From Hetaerina americana (Eukaryota > Arthropoda > Insecta > Odonata > Calopterygidae): a DNA stretch of 64,000 nucleotides. A model generated the notes under the pieces. It was given only the letters and a program-made list of their open reading frames with translations. It was not told where the DNA came from and ran no database searches. Of this stretch, positions 42,170 to 54,200 are shown piece after piece. The stretch spans positions 29,987,990 through 30,051,989 of the forward strand of contig JAKTNV010000001.1 of NCBI GenBank assembly GCA_022747635.1, given 5' to 3'. Made by a program: the position numbers and the translations under genes. The number at the start of each line of letters is the position of its first letter. Within the stretch, counting starts at the first letter, position 1.

Positions 42170-43270
42170 TTTAACACCTACATAGATGGAGTTAAAAAGG
42201 TGAAATTATTGTTGATAATCCAAAACTCTTTGGAGGCTCTGGTGTTACATTCATGGACATCATCATCATTTCAATGTCAGACAATATTCTGTGTTGACAA
42301 GCACAATTATGAGAAAAATGTATAGGAATGGTAAAGTGAGAGTTCCAAAAGATGGCCTGGGCACAATTTTTTACTTGGATATTGCCCAGAATCTTATTAG
42401 CCCATTTTTTAGAGCTTAAAATGCATTTTGGAATAGAACAAATGACTTCAAAACAAAATTCCATATTTCAGCCATGTATTTAAGCATAACACAGAGGGCA
42501 GTGGTTATGTCAGCAAGTGTTTTAATCCTTCTCCAGTGGTAGCACTCGGAAGCCACTTAAGGATACAGTTTGTAAATATGGGTTCCCTAAACCGAGATCC
42601 AAGCACATACAATCCCAAGAATTAGTTTTCAGTGAAAGAAATTATTTGTGAACCTTTCAATTTAAGATGATGAGCGGCAATCATTTTCTTTCTGAGGGAG
42701 TAAAACATTGTTTCATTGGTGTTGAACATCAGGTTATCATTGCACCATTTTCTAATGTAGTCAATATTTCTTTGAATTTCATGTTTGAAAAGATTTGTGA
42801 AATTAAGGAGTTGTGTCATCTGCATACATAAAAAGAATACTACAACTGAAGTGAAAGGGGAGGTTGTTTAAGTATAAAACAAAAAGGAGGGAACCATAGA
42901 GTGACACCTTTAGTAACTGCTAAAAGGGTAGATGTAACATATACACTTGTAGTAAGAGGAGTAGAAGTTCATAAGGTGGAATCTGCCTCTTAAAAATGAT
43001 TGTATCCACTGATTGATATTTCCTGAGATGCCATAGGTTTTAAGTTTAGGGTCATTCAAATCCCATGAACCAGAGATTTAAATGCTTTTCTAAGGCCATT
43101 AAAATTTTTTGTGACATGGTTATTAAGTTTATGGATTACATCAAGTATCAACTTGGTTACAGCAATATCAGATCACCTTTTTCTTGAGAAACCAAACTTT
43201 AGTTTTGGGAAAAAATATTTCATATATTTATAACACTTTTAACAAATGTCATAACGCTTCAAGTCTTATG
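42170..43270 (-). mobile_element. Decayed LINE reverse-transcriptase region
   Basis: The minus-strand translation, with shifts, gives AVTKLILDVIHKLNNHV, LRKAFKSLVHGI (block A), LFMYADDTT-like (block C, catalytic) near 42830, then NFTNLFKHEIQRNIDYIRKW and CNDNLMFNTNET (blocks D-E). The RT order is right but stops are frequent. It is a different, older copy than the one at 4360. Confidence 0.75.
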
Positions 43271-45155
43271 TCTGCTCTATGAATATTTTAATTTGAGCCT
43301 GAACTTCTTTCTACTTTTGTACAATTTTAGTAATTGCATAGATAAATTTAATATCAATGAGGGTACTCTTGAGATAAATTATTGCTTGAATTACAACTGA
43401 ATAACAGACATGGAAGAGAATCAATTATAATGCATTTAAATCATCTGTGCAGTGAAACAATTAATGTGTTTTCATGGTTCTGGCCTGGTGCTGAGTGGTC
43501 ACCACAGAATGCATCACGAACAAGTTCATTTTCAGGCCAGCATAAGGAAACAGGATGGTATTGTTCCATGTAACATGTATTTTGAGAGGAGATCAACAAA
43601 TGGTAGGTGGCAAGCATTCATTTTTTATTGCTGCCTTAACTGAGGTGCTGTTGCCCAAAGTTGACACTGGCAACTCTTGTGATGGCATATGCTATATTTG
43701 CTGGTTTACAGAACGCACTAGTGTACACGAAGAATCCCCTTTTTAGACACATTTTTAAGAAAAAATGTCTACACTTTTCACTATGATTTATTGTACTAAT
43801 TTTATAGTAATTCCTATTTGTCTATTAAAATGTTGCTAATTGCCTTTTCATTGCAAAACCCAAAAATACAACTACATCTCCAAGGTTAAATGAAAAATCA
43901 CTTGAAGCCTCTTCTTTAGACATTGAGTCTTCAAAAAAAAATTATCCTCTGAACAGCAAGTATCTTAACACTTCAAAATCTTTTACATAATTTTATGACT
44001 ATCACATTTCACAGTAGTCCATGAAGTTTCATCCGTTTATAAATTTGCAAATTGCTGGGCCGCTTACTCCTTCCTGAAGCCATCACTTCAAAATCTGTAG
44101 GCTGCATCCAACTGTTCCATTAATCCTTCAAATGGTTTACTACTGCAAACACTGAAAGGTTGAAGCTATCTCATGAGGCCACCTAGGATTAGAACTATTT
44201 GAGTTTACAGTGGGTTGATTTTATTTTTCACAGTCTTCATTCTGTGACTTTGAAACTGATTCCCTACTAACAAGTCAAGTTTCAAGATGCCTAGACCACA
44301 AACTTTTTATCCACAACCTCATCCCCCTTTTATACATCCAGCCCTCAGGATGAACATGCACAAACGCACAGCCATTTCTGTGGAAATTGAAAATGCAAAT
44401 CTTTTGTCCTTTTTTCCAATCCTTCTAAGTTCTTTATTCTTCCTGTAATTCTGGCCATTTTGCTATTCCATGTCACAGATTGTGTTAACTACAAAGAGCT
44501 TTTTTTATTTCCTTTTCCTATGATCATCAAGTTTTTATTACCTTTTTAGTGGGTAGTGATCCAAAATTCCACTCTGCTGCTGTGTCCATGTTATTTGGCA
44601 TACGTAATCACTTCTAGCTTGAATACAATATCATAGCAGAACCTGCCCTATATAGCCATGCTTTGACACACAATTTCAGCATAAAAATAACTTTGATGAT
44701 TTGGAAATAGAATGTTTCATTTAAAATAAGTATGTTAACTTTTTATTTTCTCTGCATTTAAAAGAAGCATTATATTAATTATTCAAAATGTACTAAATGT
44801 TAGCACAAAATCAATGAGTCATTTGCAATAAATGTTCACCAAATGAGGGCAATTTGTGCATAACAGCGAGGTAGTGCTGACTTTTACATAGTGGAAAAAA
44901 ATGAAGAAGCATTGGAAATTGTTTCAATGCAAGAAAAACTTTACATAGTACTTGGTATAATACATAGTAATAGTTGTGTTGAATAAATTGCACGATTGAG
45001 CCTTACTATTCAGTGGACTTGAGCATTTTCCCTGCAGCATACCTTAATGATCTTCTGAACATTAAAAACTTACTTGCTCAAGCAATGAAAGATCATATTG
45101 TGATGAACGCTATTGTTTAAAAGTACTTCCAATCACAATGCTCAGTTAGTACAGT
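43271..45155. other. Spacer and SCPEP1 3' UTR
   Basis: The SCPEP1 3' UTR should begin at 45155 and run leftward. On the minus strand, AATAAA complements occur at about 44735 and 43787. Nothing else is recognised. Confidence 0.45.
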
Positions 45156-45218
45156 TCATTTGAGCATAGTCACTGCCTTCAAGAGAGCTAAGCCAGCAGA
45201 TGGGTTATCCTTTGGAAC
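45156..45218 (-). CDS. SCPEP1: SCPEP1 last exon
   Basis: Acceptor CACAG, then [20 protein letters not shown] and TGA at 45158-45156. It follows the AGHM exon in phase 0 and gives the family's usual VPxDxP continuation. Confidence 0.92.
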   Translation of the reverse strand, partial: VPKDNPSAGLALLKAVTMLK

Positions 45219-48200
45219 CTGTGAATTTAATACATCAAAATTAACTAAGTTCATATATTTGCAGAAGCTAACCTTTGGATTAAAATTTGAAAATGTGATA
45301 TTCAAGCATGTGAAAATTGTTCAATCAATATTACCACATTGCAACCTTGCCATTAAAATAGTTAATCCACATGCATTTCTTTAAAATATGCATATGGTTT
45401 TAAATACATTCTTAGTTAATGCAATAGTTGTAATAATGAAAAAATATGATATTCAATTTTTTTAATATTCTTACTTCTGTTGATGAGTATTTTTACCACA
45501 TAACTGGACATAACGGTATTTGATTAAGCAACTCAAGGAGAAGTGTTACGTTGATGTACACCAGGTTTCAATGCTATTTTTTATTAAAGTATATAACACT
45601 CTCATGAACTTTCTCTCAAGAATTCCATTAACCCACACAAAATTTGAGTTTGTACCACAGGGTACCTACACTAAAGCATGCAAAATGTTGGAAAAATGGT
45701 TTACAATTAACCTTACCATGTGACCTGCCCTGTTAATCCAGTAAAAGCTGAAATTCTTCATCTTTTTACAATAGCCTTGAGTGTAACCATCTACAACTAA
45801 TGGTGTCCGGCTTGATTCAATCCATCTTTTAGATCCTGCCCATTGCAGATTCTCCACCCACCTCAAAGTGCCTGAAAAGATGTGAAGCATTTGTTTTATT
45901 TGAATTGGTATACATTTTTTTTGAGTCAGTGAAAAAGTAGGGAAGCGATTGCCCAGTGGCCACTGGACTTTGGACCAGAGGGTCCGGGCATGATTCACTG
46001 GATTAATCTGGGTACCCTCAGCTTCATCCATGGTGAGCAACTTTTATGGGTACCAATTCTTCCTGGAAAACCACAGGTGACACAGGCAAAAGAACTGGAC
46101 CCCCTATCCTTATGTGTGAATTTCATGTGCCATTGGAGTTAGCACTGGGTGAGCTCTATCTTCACCCATCAAACCAACCTTTGGGTTGATTGTTTTAGTG
46201 ATCTCCTGTGCTAGGGATAATGTTAGATTAAAACACTAGGGTGATGGGAAATAATCACAATTATTTATCCCATGAAATTAGAATGGACAAAAACATGAAT
46301 GAGTTCTGGCCTGTTTGGCAATGTGTAGTGCTAAAGAGTGATAGAGGCAAGGCATCTAGATGGAATAAGGGCGGCTGCAGTATGTAGAATTAAATGTGTT
46401 TAACAGAAAATGGTGAATCATGCTAAGTGAGAGAAATTAAGCTGTGATTAGTTGGTGTGCTCATCCAAAATATACCTTAGCTGGTAGACTACCATTACAA
46501 GGCTGGTCTGAAAGTTACTCAGTCTTGCCCATAGATGGGACCATTACTCCCATGATTTTTTTCTCTCATGTTGGGACAACTGTGAGTAGAAGCATGAAAT
46601 TGCAAGCCATTCCATCCAGCATAGGCAGTTGTTTGAATCAGTTGCGGTGTGTGTGTGTTGTTAAAATCAAGTATTACACAGTGATAAAATTCTACGTAGG
46701 AGAAGGTTCAGTGCCGACCGAAATTTATTTGAGAATTGCAAATGTGTGTGCGGACTCCTCTCCTTCAATTTTTGTCACTAAGTAATGGGTGGACAAGTTT
46801 AAACATGGCCATGAAAGCCTCCACTGGAAGGATGTCTGGAAAGTGCAATCACACTGAAAATTATTGAAAAAGTGGACAATAGTTATGAAGATCAAGATGT
46901 GCATACGAAGTAATGTGTAATTCATGATACTCCAGGAATATCAAAAGACCGCATCTGTCACAATTTGACCGATTATCTTGGAAAAGGTAAAACAATAACT
47001 ATGGAGTACCATTCTAATCATATAATGAAACAGGACACAATATATTCATGAAAGCAGACTCAGCTGGCAGAGGAAAATAACCATTTTCAGAAAAGACAAT
47101 GCACCGGCCCACAAAAGTGTCTTGGCGATGGGAAATTGAGATATTTCCGCTAAGAAGTGCAGGAACATCCACCCTCTCCCCCGGATTTAACTCTTTTGGA
47201 CTTCCACCTCTTCCAAAAACTCACAAGTTTCAGTGCTGGTCAATATTTTTTTTCCAATCAAGAAGAATTTGCAGTTGTAGATGAATAATTTGCAGCAATT
47301 CCAAAATAACACTACAGAGATGGGATAATGATGCTGGAACACCCCAGGATAAAATTTATAGTAAAATTAAAGGCAATCATGACGTAAAATAAAAATTTTT
47401 TGAAAAATAAATTGTCATTTTCTTCATCAGGTCAAGAACTTTTCAGATCAACCTCGTATATACTATGCCTATTATTTTTCCTGAAAAAATATTAACTATC
47501 TACAATTCTAGAATATTGTGCTTAGATTCTAATGCTTTTTTAAGTTCTCCTAATTCCCAGTTTTTCTTGTTTTTAACAGCTGGATTACTTTTTCACGCTA
47601 TAATTTATTTAGACATCACGATAACTATATATTTTGATTAAAATATATCCATTTGACAATTTACCCTTCTGAATCACAGAAACACACTTTCCCTGCCAGA
47701 TTAGAAGAAACTTACTTTCCACTATATGGTACTAAAATAGAGAAATAGAAATATTAAGATTTGGTGAAACTTTTCACACTAAACTGAATCAGTAAATGTT
47801 ACAAGCATATTTAATTAGTGTTTTTAGAATGGATATGAAATATTAAATGAATGTATTTCCAAATATATAAATAATGTATCTTTTTCAAAAACCTCAGCCA
47901 CCAAGCATCAATGGTGTTAACATTTCCAGATACATATATAACCCTCAGGCATTAATACCTGAGTTGTTTAGAATACTAAGTATAATAACATTAGGTTGGA
48001 AGCCTTCATTACCTGGTGTTGCCACAACAAGATCTAGCTGTCCAGAGTAAACAACCACAGAAAGTTTGGTTGTATTCAATAGAGATTCCACTGAAAATAA
48101 GAAAAATAAATGTAGTCATTTCACATTTAGAAGTATCTATTTACCTTATTTGAAATACAGAGTGAAACAAAGAGGATAGGGGGATAATAATTCTACCTGT

Positions 48201-51200
48201 TTAAGGACCGGAGTGCTTATGAGACTGTTTAGGCCAGGAAATGATTTTGAATAGTTAAAGAAACATTTTCTAACTAATACCATTGCAAAAACCCCATGCA
48301 AAAGTTCCTCATAAGTTTCTAGGGCACTTGTGTTATCTTTTTCATGAGTTAGGAGCTTCAGAATTCTTTGGATAAATCATCACTATTGATAACAAAATTA
48401 AACCACATCAAGTTCTAAAAAAATAGGGCAACACCTAGGCATAATGTTTGTTTTACAAGTTGAGCAATTCTTACATTAAAGGCAAGGAAATGTCATTTCA
48501 TACAATAAATGAAAGCACTGTATAACCCTGACCATAAATTGCACTCTTTTACCCAAAAATGTGCTCTAAAATCAGTCTGCATCTTATGAGACAAAGGTAT
48601 ACATATATAACAACTTCAACCTATAAGGTTAATGAAGTTTTACCAGTAAACATTCCAGCCTGTCATTTCCCATCCTGATTATCCCTCAGTTATTCTTTCC
48701 TGTGCTATCAGAGTCAAGTTTCTATCTGATTTAAGTTTCAAATAAGTTACCTATCCCTAAAATATGCGCCTGTTATTATTATTAGCGCTCTACCCCTTAA
48801 GGTAGGTCTTGAATGGACAAAAATCAAAATATGATAAATTACTTAGCTTCTCCTGACAACCCCTCTTCAATTCCTCACACTTCCAGTTCCCTCTTCAATC
48901 CATTCAACATGCCTATCCTTTCACTGCTTCCTCGCCTAATTTTCTCCCCTCTATCAAGTCTTCAAAATCTCATTGCCAATCACAAAGCTATACGTCTACC
49001 TTTTCAGTCACTGAGATTTTGCTAACAATCCCCTATTCCACCCACGATGCCTAGCATTTCCTTGTTTGTTTTCTTTTCTGTCCATTTCCCTTTTTCCTTC
49101 CTCCTCCTCCAAACTCACATTCCAAAAGCCTCTAATCTATTCCTTCAGTCTACGCCTATTGTCTTGCATGAATGACCATGTTTCCTTTAGGTACAAAACC
49201 ACGCCACAACAAAGCCACATTAGCCAAAGGGTTGCAATCAGCCATACACATGGCCTCTGCAGCTTTTCCTTTTTTGGAATAAGAACTTACACTGACATTA
49301 TCTGACAAAATCTTCTGGCCAAATTTCTTCCTCATAAATGCTACGAATGAGTCCATAAAAACTCTTCTTCCCATGTTCTCCTATACCTTTATGTAGTTCA
49401 GCAGGAGTGTCGTCCAACAACCAGGGCCTAATTTGATTTTAATTCCATCAATGCCCATAATCTTGTAATTTCTCTTAAGGTAACAGAAACTGATAAATGC
49501 TTATAGAATTTTTTTGGATTTAGCTGGATGGCCCAAATTGCTTATCAATAGAAGAAAAATATTCAAATCTTAGAATACAGCCAGTGAATCAGTATGTATT
49601 TTTCCATGAATTTAGAACTATAAAAGATAAAATTGACTTTCAACTTTGAAGCATAAATACTTTCAAGATCTAATGACAGATCTCAATAAAATTTTAGTTA
49701 ATAGATTATTGCAACATTCAAAAATACTAAAATTGCCATAAACTATTTATGACTTAGGGTGAAATTCAAATGAAGTTACCGATGCTAACAACAGGTCTCA
49801 TGAAGTCATCTGAAAGTGACTCAAAAACAGCTTTACTTTGAGAACCCCAAGAAACATTTTCTGGAATAACTCTTAAGTTCTCCTTAACAGGTCCATTCAT
49901 TAGCTTAACCAAGGCTTCATCTTCAATATCTGCCACATGCCGTTTATAGAGGGCTCCTGCAAGTAAGGGAGAGATATCTCTTTTCATGAGTAACATTAGG
50001 ACTTGACAGAAGAAAACAAATGCATATTAACAAAACTCCAACTACTCCTTGATAAAGAATAAAACACATTATGTCTTGTTTCTTCTTAAGACCAATATCC
50101 AACACATTCCTTATTATTTTGGAGCCTTGATAAAAAAGATCTTGAGGTTTCAAAATGTTTTACATACTATATATTACAACACTTGCTAAATGGCTGATAC
50201 AAAAAATGCTCTCAGAATGCATGCACCCATTTTATTTATTTATTTAGCCTTAGTCCAAAAACAGCACTTTTTGGCCTATACATCAGACTAATGACAGTGA
50301 CTACAATGGAGACGATTACAAACACTCAAGCCGTAGGTGGAGGAAAACCCACCCAGGCGGGAATCAAACCTGCAACCCTTGGAATGGCAGATGAGGGCAT
50401 TACCCTGCTACCACTGAGGCTGCCAACATACTGCATACTACTTTATTGCTATATTTTAAACCTTTAATTTGTTCATCTCTTTACTGTTATAAACTTAAAA
50501 ATTTCTAAATACCTTTGTATCCATAGGATTTCACGGATATATTTGTAGAAGGCTTGGTAAGGGATAGAACATTATAAAAATCCACATTATGTGAGACCTC
50601 TGTCACTGCATCTTCTGTGAGTGACCACATCTCAGTTGCATTGGTCCAATTCCCAGACCTTGCAGCAGCTTGAGTCAGGTTAGCCCACTTTTCTACTTTT
50701 TTGTAACCATTTGAATCAATTACACCCTGAAATAATGCATGGTTTATAATTCCATATATCAAATTTTGAGCAGTGAACAACATACAAGGCATCTTTAAAT
50801 GCATACAATAAAATAGAGTGAATACTTAACTATGTACAAAAAAATAGAGTTTAATATTAATTACACTTATTTGAGTGGACAAGCAGAGGTATAGTCACTG
50901 TAAAAAACAATATACTTTGTGTATTATGTTTTCACAACTACGAACTGAATTCAATTTCAGCTGAAGGATTTTAATACCTAATAATCGGTCTTGAGGATCC
51001 GTTCTAAGTTACTGAGTGTCCTCTATTGGTTCATAATGGTGGTTGACCTCCAGATATAGAGGTTAGCTAATAAATAATTATCTGCACTAAAATTATGCAT
51101 GAGTGGACAATAAGTAACAACCCAGAGGATTCAACAATTTCAGTGTAAAAATCATTCGCCTTGACTGGGATCCCAGTCAAGGCGAATGATTTTCACACTC

Positions 51201-54200
51201 TGAAATTGTTGCATTGAAATACACATTAGCGGATGACTCCGTTAAAAGTTACTGTTGCGGCATCTCCTGCAGTTTCTTTGGAATTTAACCCAGAGGATGC
51301 ATGAGTCTAGCATTTGATTAGACATATACATGTATCAAATAACAAAAAATTACGAGAAAATATCAAGACTTGGTGACAAGGAATCGGAAACAAAAGGCTT
51401 TCCAACTTTTTTAATAAGATAACTTTTCTTTGGTTCAGTAAATGATCAACGATGTTTGTGACGTTGTGCTTGGCGCAGCGTCACTTGCCCAGTTCGAATA
51501 CGCGCGCCCCTCTCGCGAGCCGTAGAACGGCGGGGCGCTATCTGTGGGCGCCGACAATGTATGTAAGAAAAAAAGAAGAGCGGGGCGCGCCGCGCGCGGA
51601 GAGTGCCGGCCAACACGTGGTAAGGAGAGTTCGTTGTGAGATGTCCGAGAGAGAAGGTCGTGTGCTATCATCGTCGAGTCACCGACAGCCTGCGAACACC
51701 GGGGGTGCGCGTGCCAGCAACCGACCTCGCCGTGTGGGCCCCCCGCAGGCCCCGACCGGAACATCGGGAGCCAGCAGTCGACAGCGAGGCGGCCATCTTC
51801 GGCTGCAGCCGAGCGGCCACCCAACATCGTGGCCCAGCAGGCGTCGGCACCGCGCGTCATGTTTGCTTGGGAGCGCCCACACCTTTTCTTGTGATAATAA
51901 ATAGTTCTTATGAAGTTTACTCGTCGGAGTCCATTTTTATGCGCCTCCTTGCGCCCCTCGTGATTTCAGCTGAAGAGCCGCTGCCCACCCCGGGGCACAT
52001 AAAAGGTGAGCGAGCCCTCCCCTGGGACGAGGAGTGTGATGGGCCAGGTGGCAGCCAGCGGCGTGACTCTGCGGCTAGCCATGCGGCTAGCCTGGCGCCC
52101 TCAAAACAAGTAGAGTCGCGGCCTCCCTTGTCTCGCGGTATCGGGGAAAATTTATCTATAAATTAAATACCGCGTCACAAATGGCGCCCAACGTGGGGCA
52201 GCCTTTCTATTGTTGTGCGAGAAAAGTGACAATTATATTTCGAGAGTGCGCATGCGGCGCGAGTGTAAAATGGCGTCGCGTCGGCCTTGACGAGGCAACA
52301 ATGGTGTGAAGGAGAGCGAGCGGAGCGATACCGGCATGGTGTGCATAGCGTGTGTGTGAGCGGGAACGATGCGTGAGTAACATCGCGCGAGCGCCAGTTA
52401 TTACGTACAGCTCTTTCGCGAGCGGTATACAATTTTTCTATTGGATTTATAAATTAGTCCTTTTTTTTCGCTATACATTTTCATGAAATAAAAAATTAAA
52501 AATTCTTTGTGAGGGAAGCAGTAAATAAGAGATTATAATTTCTACTCAATCTCTTGTACTTGAATGTGGTTTGTGCGGTTGCTTTGAGTGGTTGCTTGGC
52601 GTTGAGGGTGGGATGAAAGCTGTGAACATTCCCGAGGCGACTTGTTTCCAGTTAAGTTGCGGAGGGACGATCGGTTTCTAAGATTAACTACTATTATTGG
52701 CGTGAGGGAAGCTCCGTGCGTGGCCACGTATCCCCAGAGTGGCAGAGGATCCTTTGAAAAGAGGAAGTGGAGTTTGTAATTTTTGAATTTTGAGGTTAGG
52801 TTATGCTTTTAATATAGAATTCTGATTTATTCTACCCTATTTGTTATAATAACTGTAGAACAGGGAAATATCTTTAGATTAGGATTAAATTTTTGCAGTA
52901 AGCGTATTTTAGGTTAGGTGGGGCAAATCCTTTAATTATTCAATAGGTTAAGAATTTTTTTTTCCTAATTTACAATGGAGGGTGACACTGGATTTTTGGC
53001 GAGATATCAGAGAGATATGAGGGCACTGCTACGGCATTCAGCGGTAAAGGCAGAATTTGAAATAATTAAGCAAATGAGTGAAGAAGAGGTGGAAAATGAG
53101 TTGTCAAGTAAAGGACACTCCTTGGTAGGGCCACTCTTAGTACGCAAAGAGCGATTATTGCGGGCTAAGCTTCTTTTGGCACAACCACGGTTAGGGACAC
53201 CATGGTCAAAAGAATTGGACGAGGATGTGCAGCCTGACGATGTAACCCTCTCAGGAGCTCTACACTCCTTAAACTGGGACGAAGACCTAGAGGCAGGGCG
53301 GAAAACGAAAGGAGCATGCAGTAAGGGGCATAAAAAGAAGCACATCGAGACGGAGAAAGTTGCCGCAAGCGACGGAGAAATTAATGAGGAACTGAACCCC
53401 ATTCGGACCACTGCAGAAAACGCAGCGGGAGGCCCTCAGCCCAAACTTCCGCTGATGGCCTCATATGATTTTCCGCCGCTGGGGGAAAGGAAAGAAGCGT
53501 CAGATTTGACCAGAGAAAAGGAAAAACTGGGCATTCGGCCTTCGGAAGCGAAATCAAATCAGAAAGAAATACCAGCACAGAGCGACCGCCACTCTGAGGA
53601 AATAAAGGAGTTGCAGAGTCAATTGCAACAGCAGAAAGAGATGATCAACAACCTAACGGATGGACTTAGCCGAATTTTACAAAAATTGGGCAGTGAGAAG
53701 AACGATAAGGAAGTGAACTTGAGAAAGGGTTCCAGGAAAAAGTATCGGAGGGAAATAACATCCACTTCGTCATCTTCTTCAGAGTGGGAGGTAACGAGCG
53801 GGTCGTTATCTACTGACAGTAGTGATGACTCGGACGATGCATCAGGGGACGATGGACATAGACAGAGCATCAGCTATGAGTTAGGAAGGGCCATAACGAG
53901 ACCTACGTGGTCTAGGCCTTCACAGGCGAGAGACCAGGGACCGGGCTTTGACGGAGCTTGTTATTCCTGCGGAGAGTCGGGACATAGGGCAAATGCGTGC
54001 CCGAGAGTCCAGTGTTTCAGCTGTGGCGCAAGAGGGCATATCAGTGTCAATTGCCCCAGTCGACCTGGAAGGACACAAGAAAAGTGCCAACTTTGCGGCA
54101 AGGTCGGCTTATTGGCAATTAATTGCCCTAATTGCAAACACCTGTTTACTCGGCAGGAAAACGGACAAGCGGGGAGTCGCCTAGCCCAAGCGGCTTCCCC

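Larger units (their letters stand above)
45872..48012 (-). other. SCPEP1 intron with SINE and mariner
   Basis: A 2.1 kb intron containing SINE-A copy 4 (45938-46195) and a mariner (46498-47456). Confidence 0.9.
48091..49779 (-). other. SCPEP1 intron with RTE copy 2
   Basis: A 1.7 kb intron; the RTE fragment at 48785-49400 and a short hAT-like repeat at 48530-48610 are inside. Confidence 0.85.

Noticed and set aside
45000..45060. Alternative SCPEP1 last exon reading AAGKMLKSTE
   Set aside because: It would need a less likely acceptor and does not give the expected VPxDxP after GHM. The exon at 45218-45156 does.
45160..45384. 74-residue plus-strand ORF
   Set aside because: It overlaps the minus-strand last exon of SCPEP1, which fits the family and splice phase. 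The plus-strand frame has no similarity.
51435..51904. Several overlapping ORFs of 60-176 residues on both strands in the GC-rich LTR
   Set aside because: Long frames are expected in GC-rich sequence with few stops. None has a recognisable domain, and the LTR boundaries and primer site explain the region.
53007..53870. Antisense ORFs under gag
   Set aside because: They run opposite to a frame with zinc knuckles and a clear start, and show no protein pattern.
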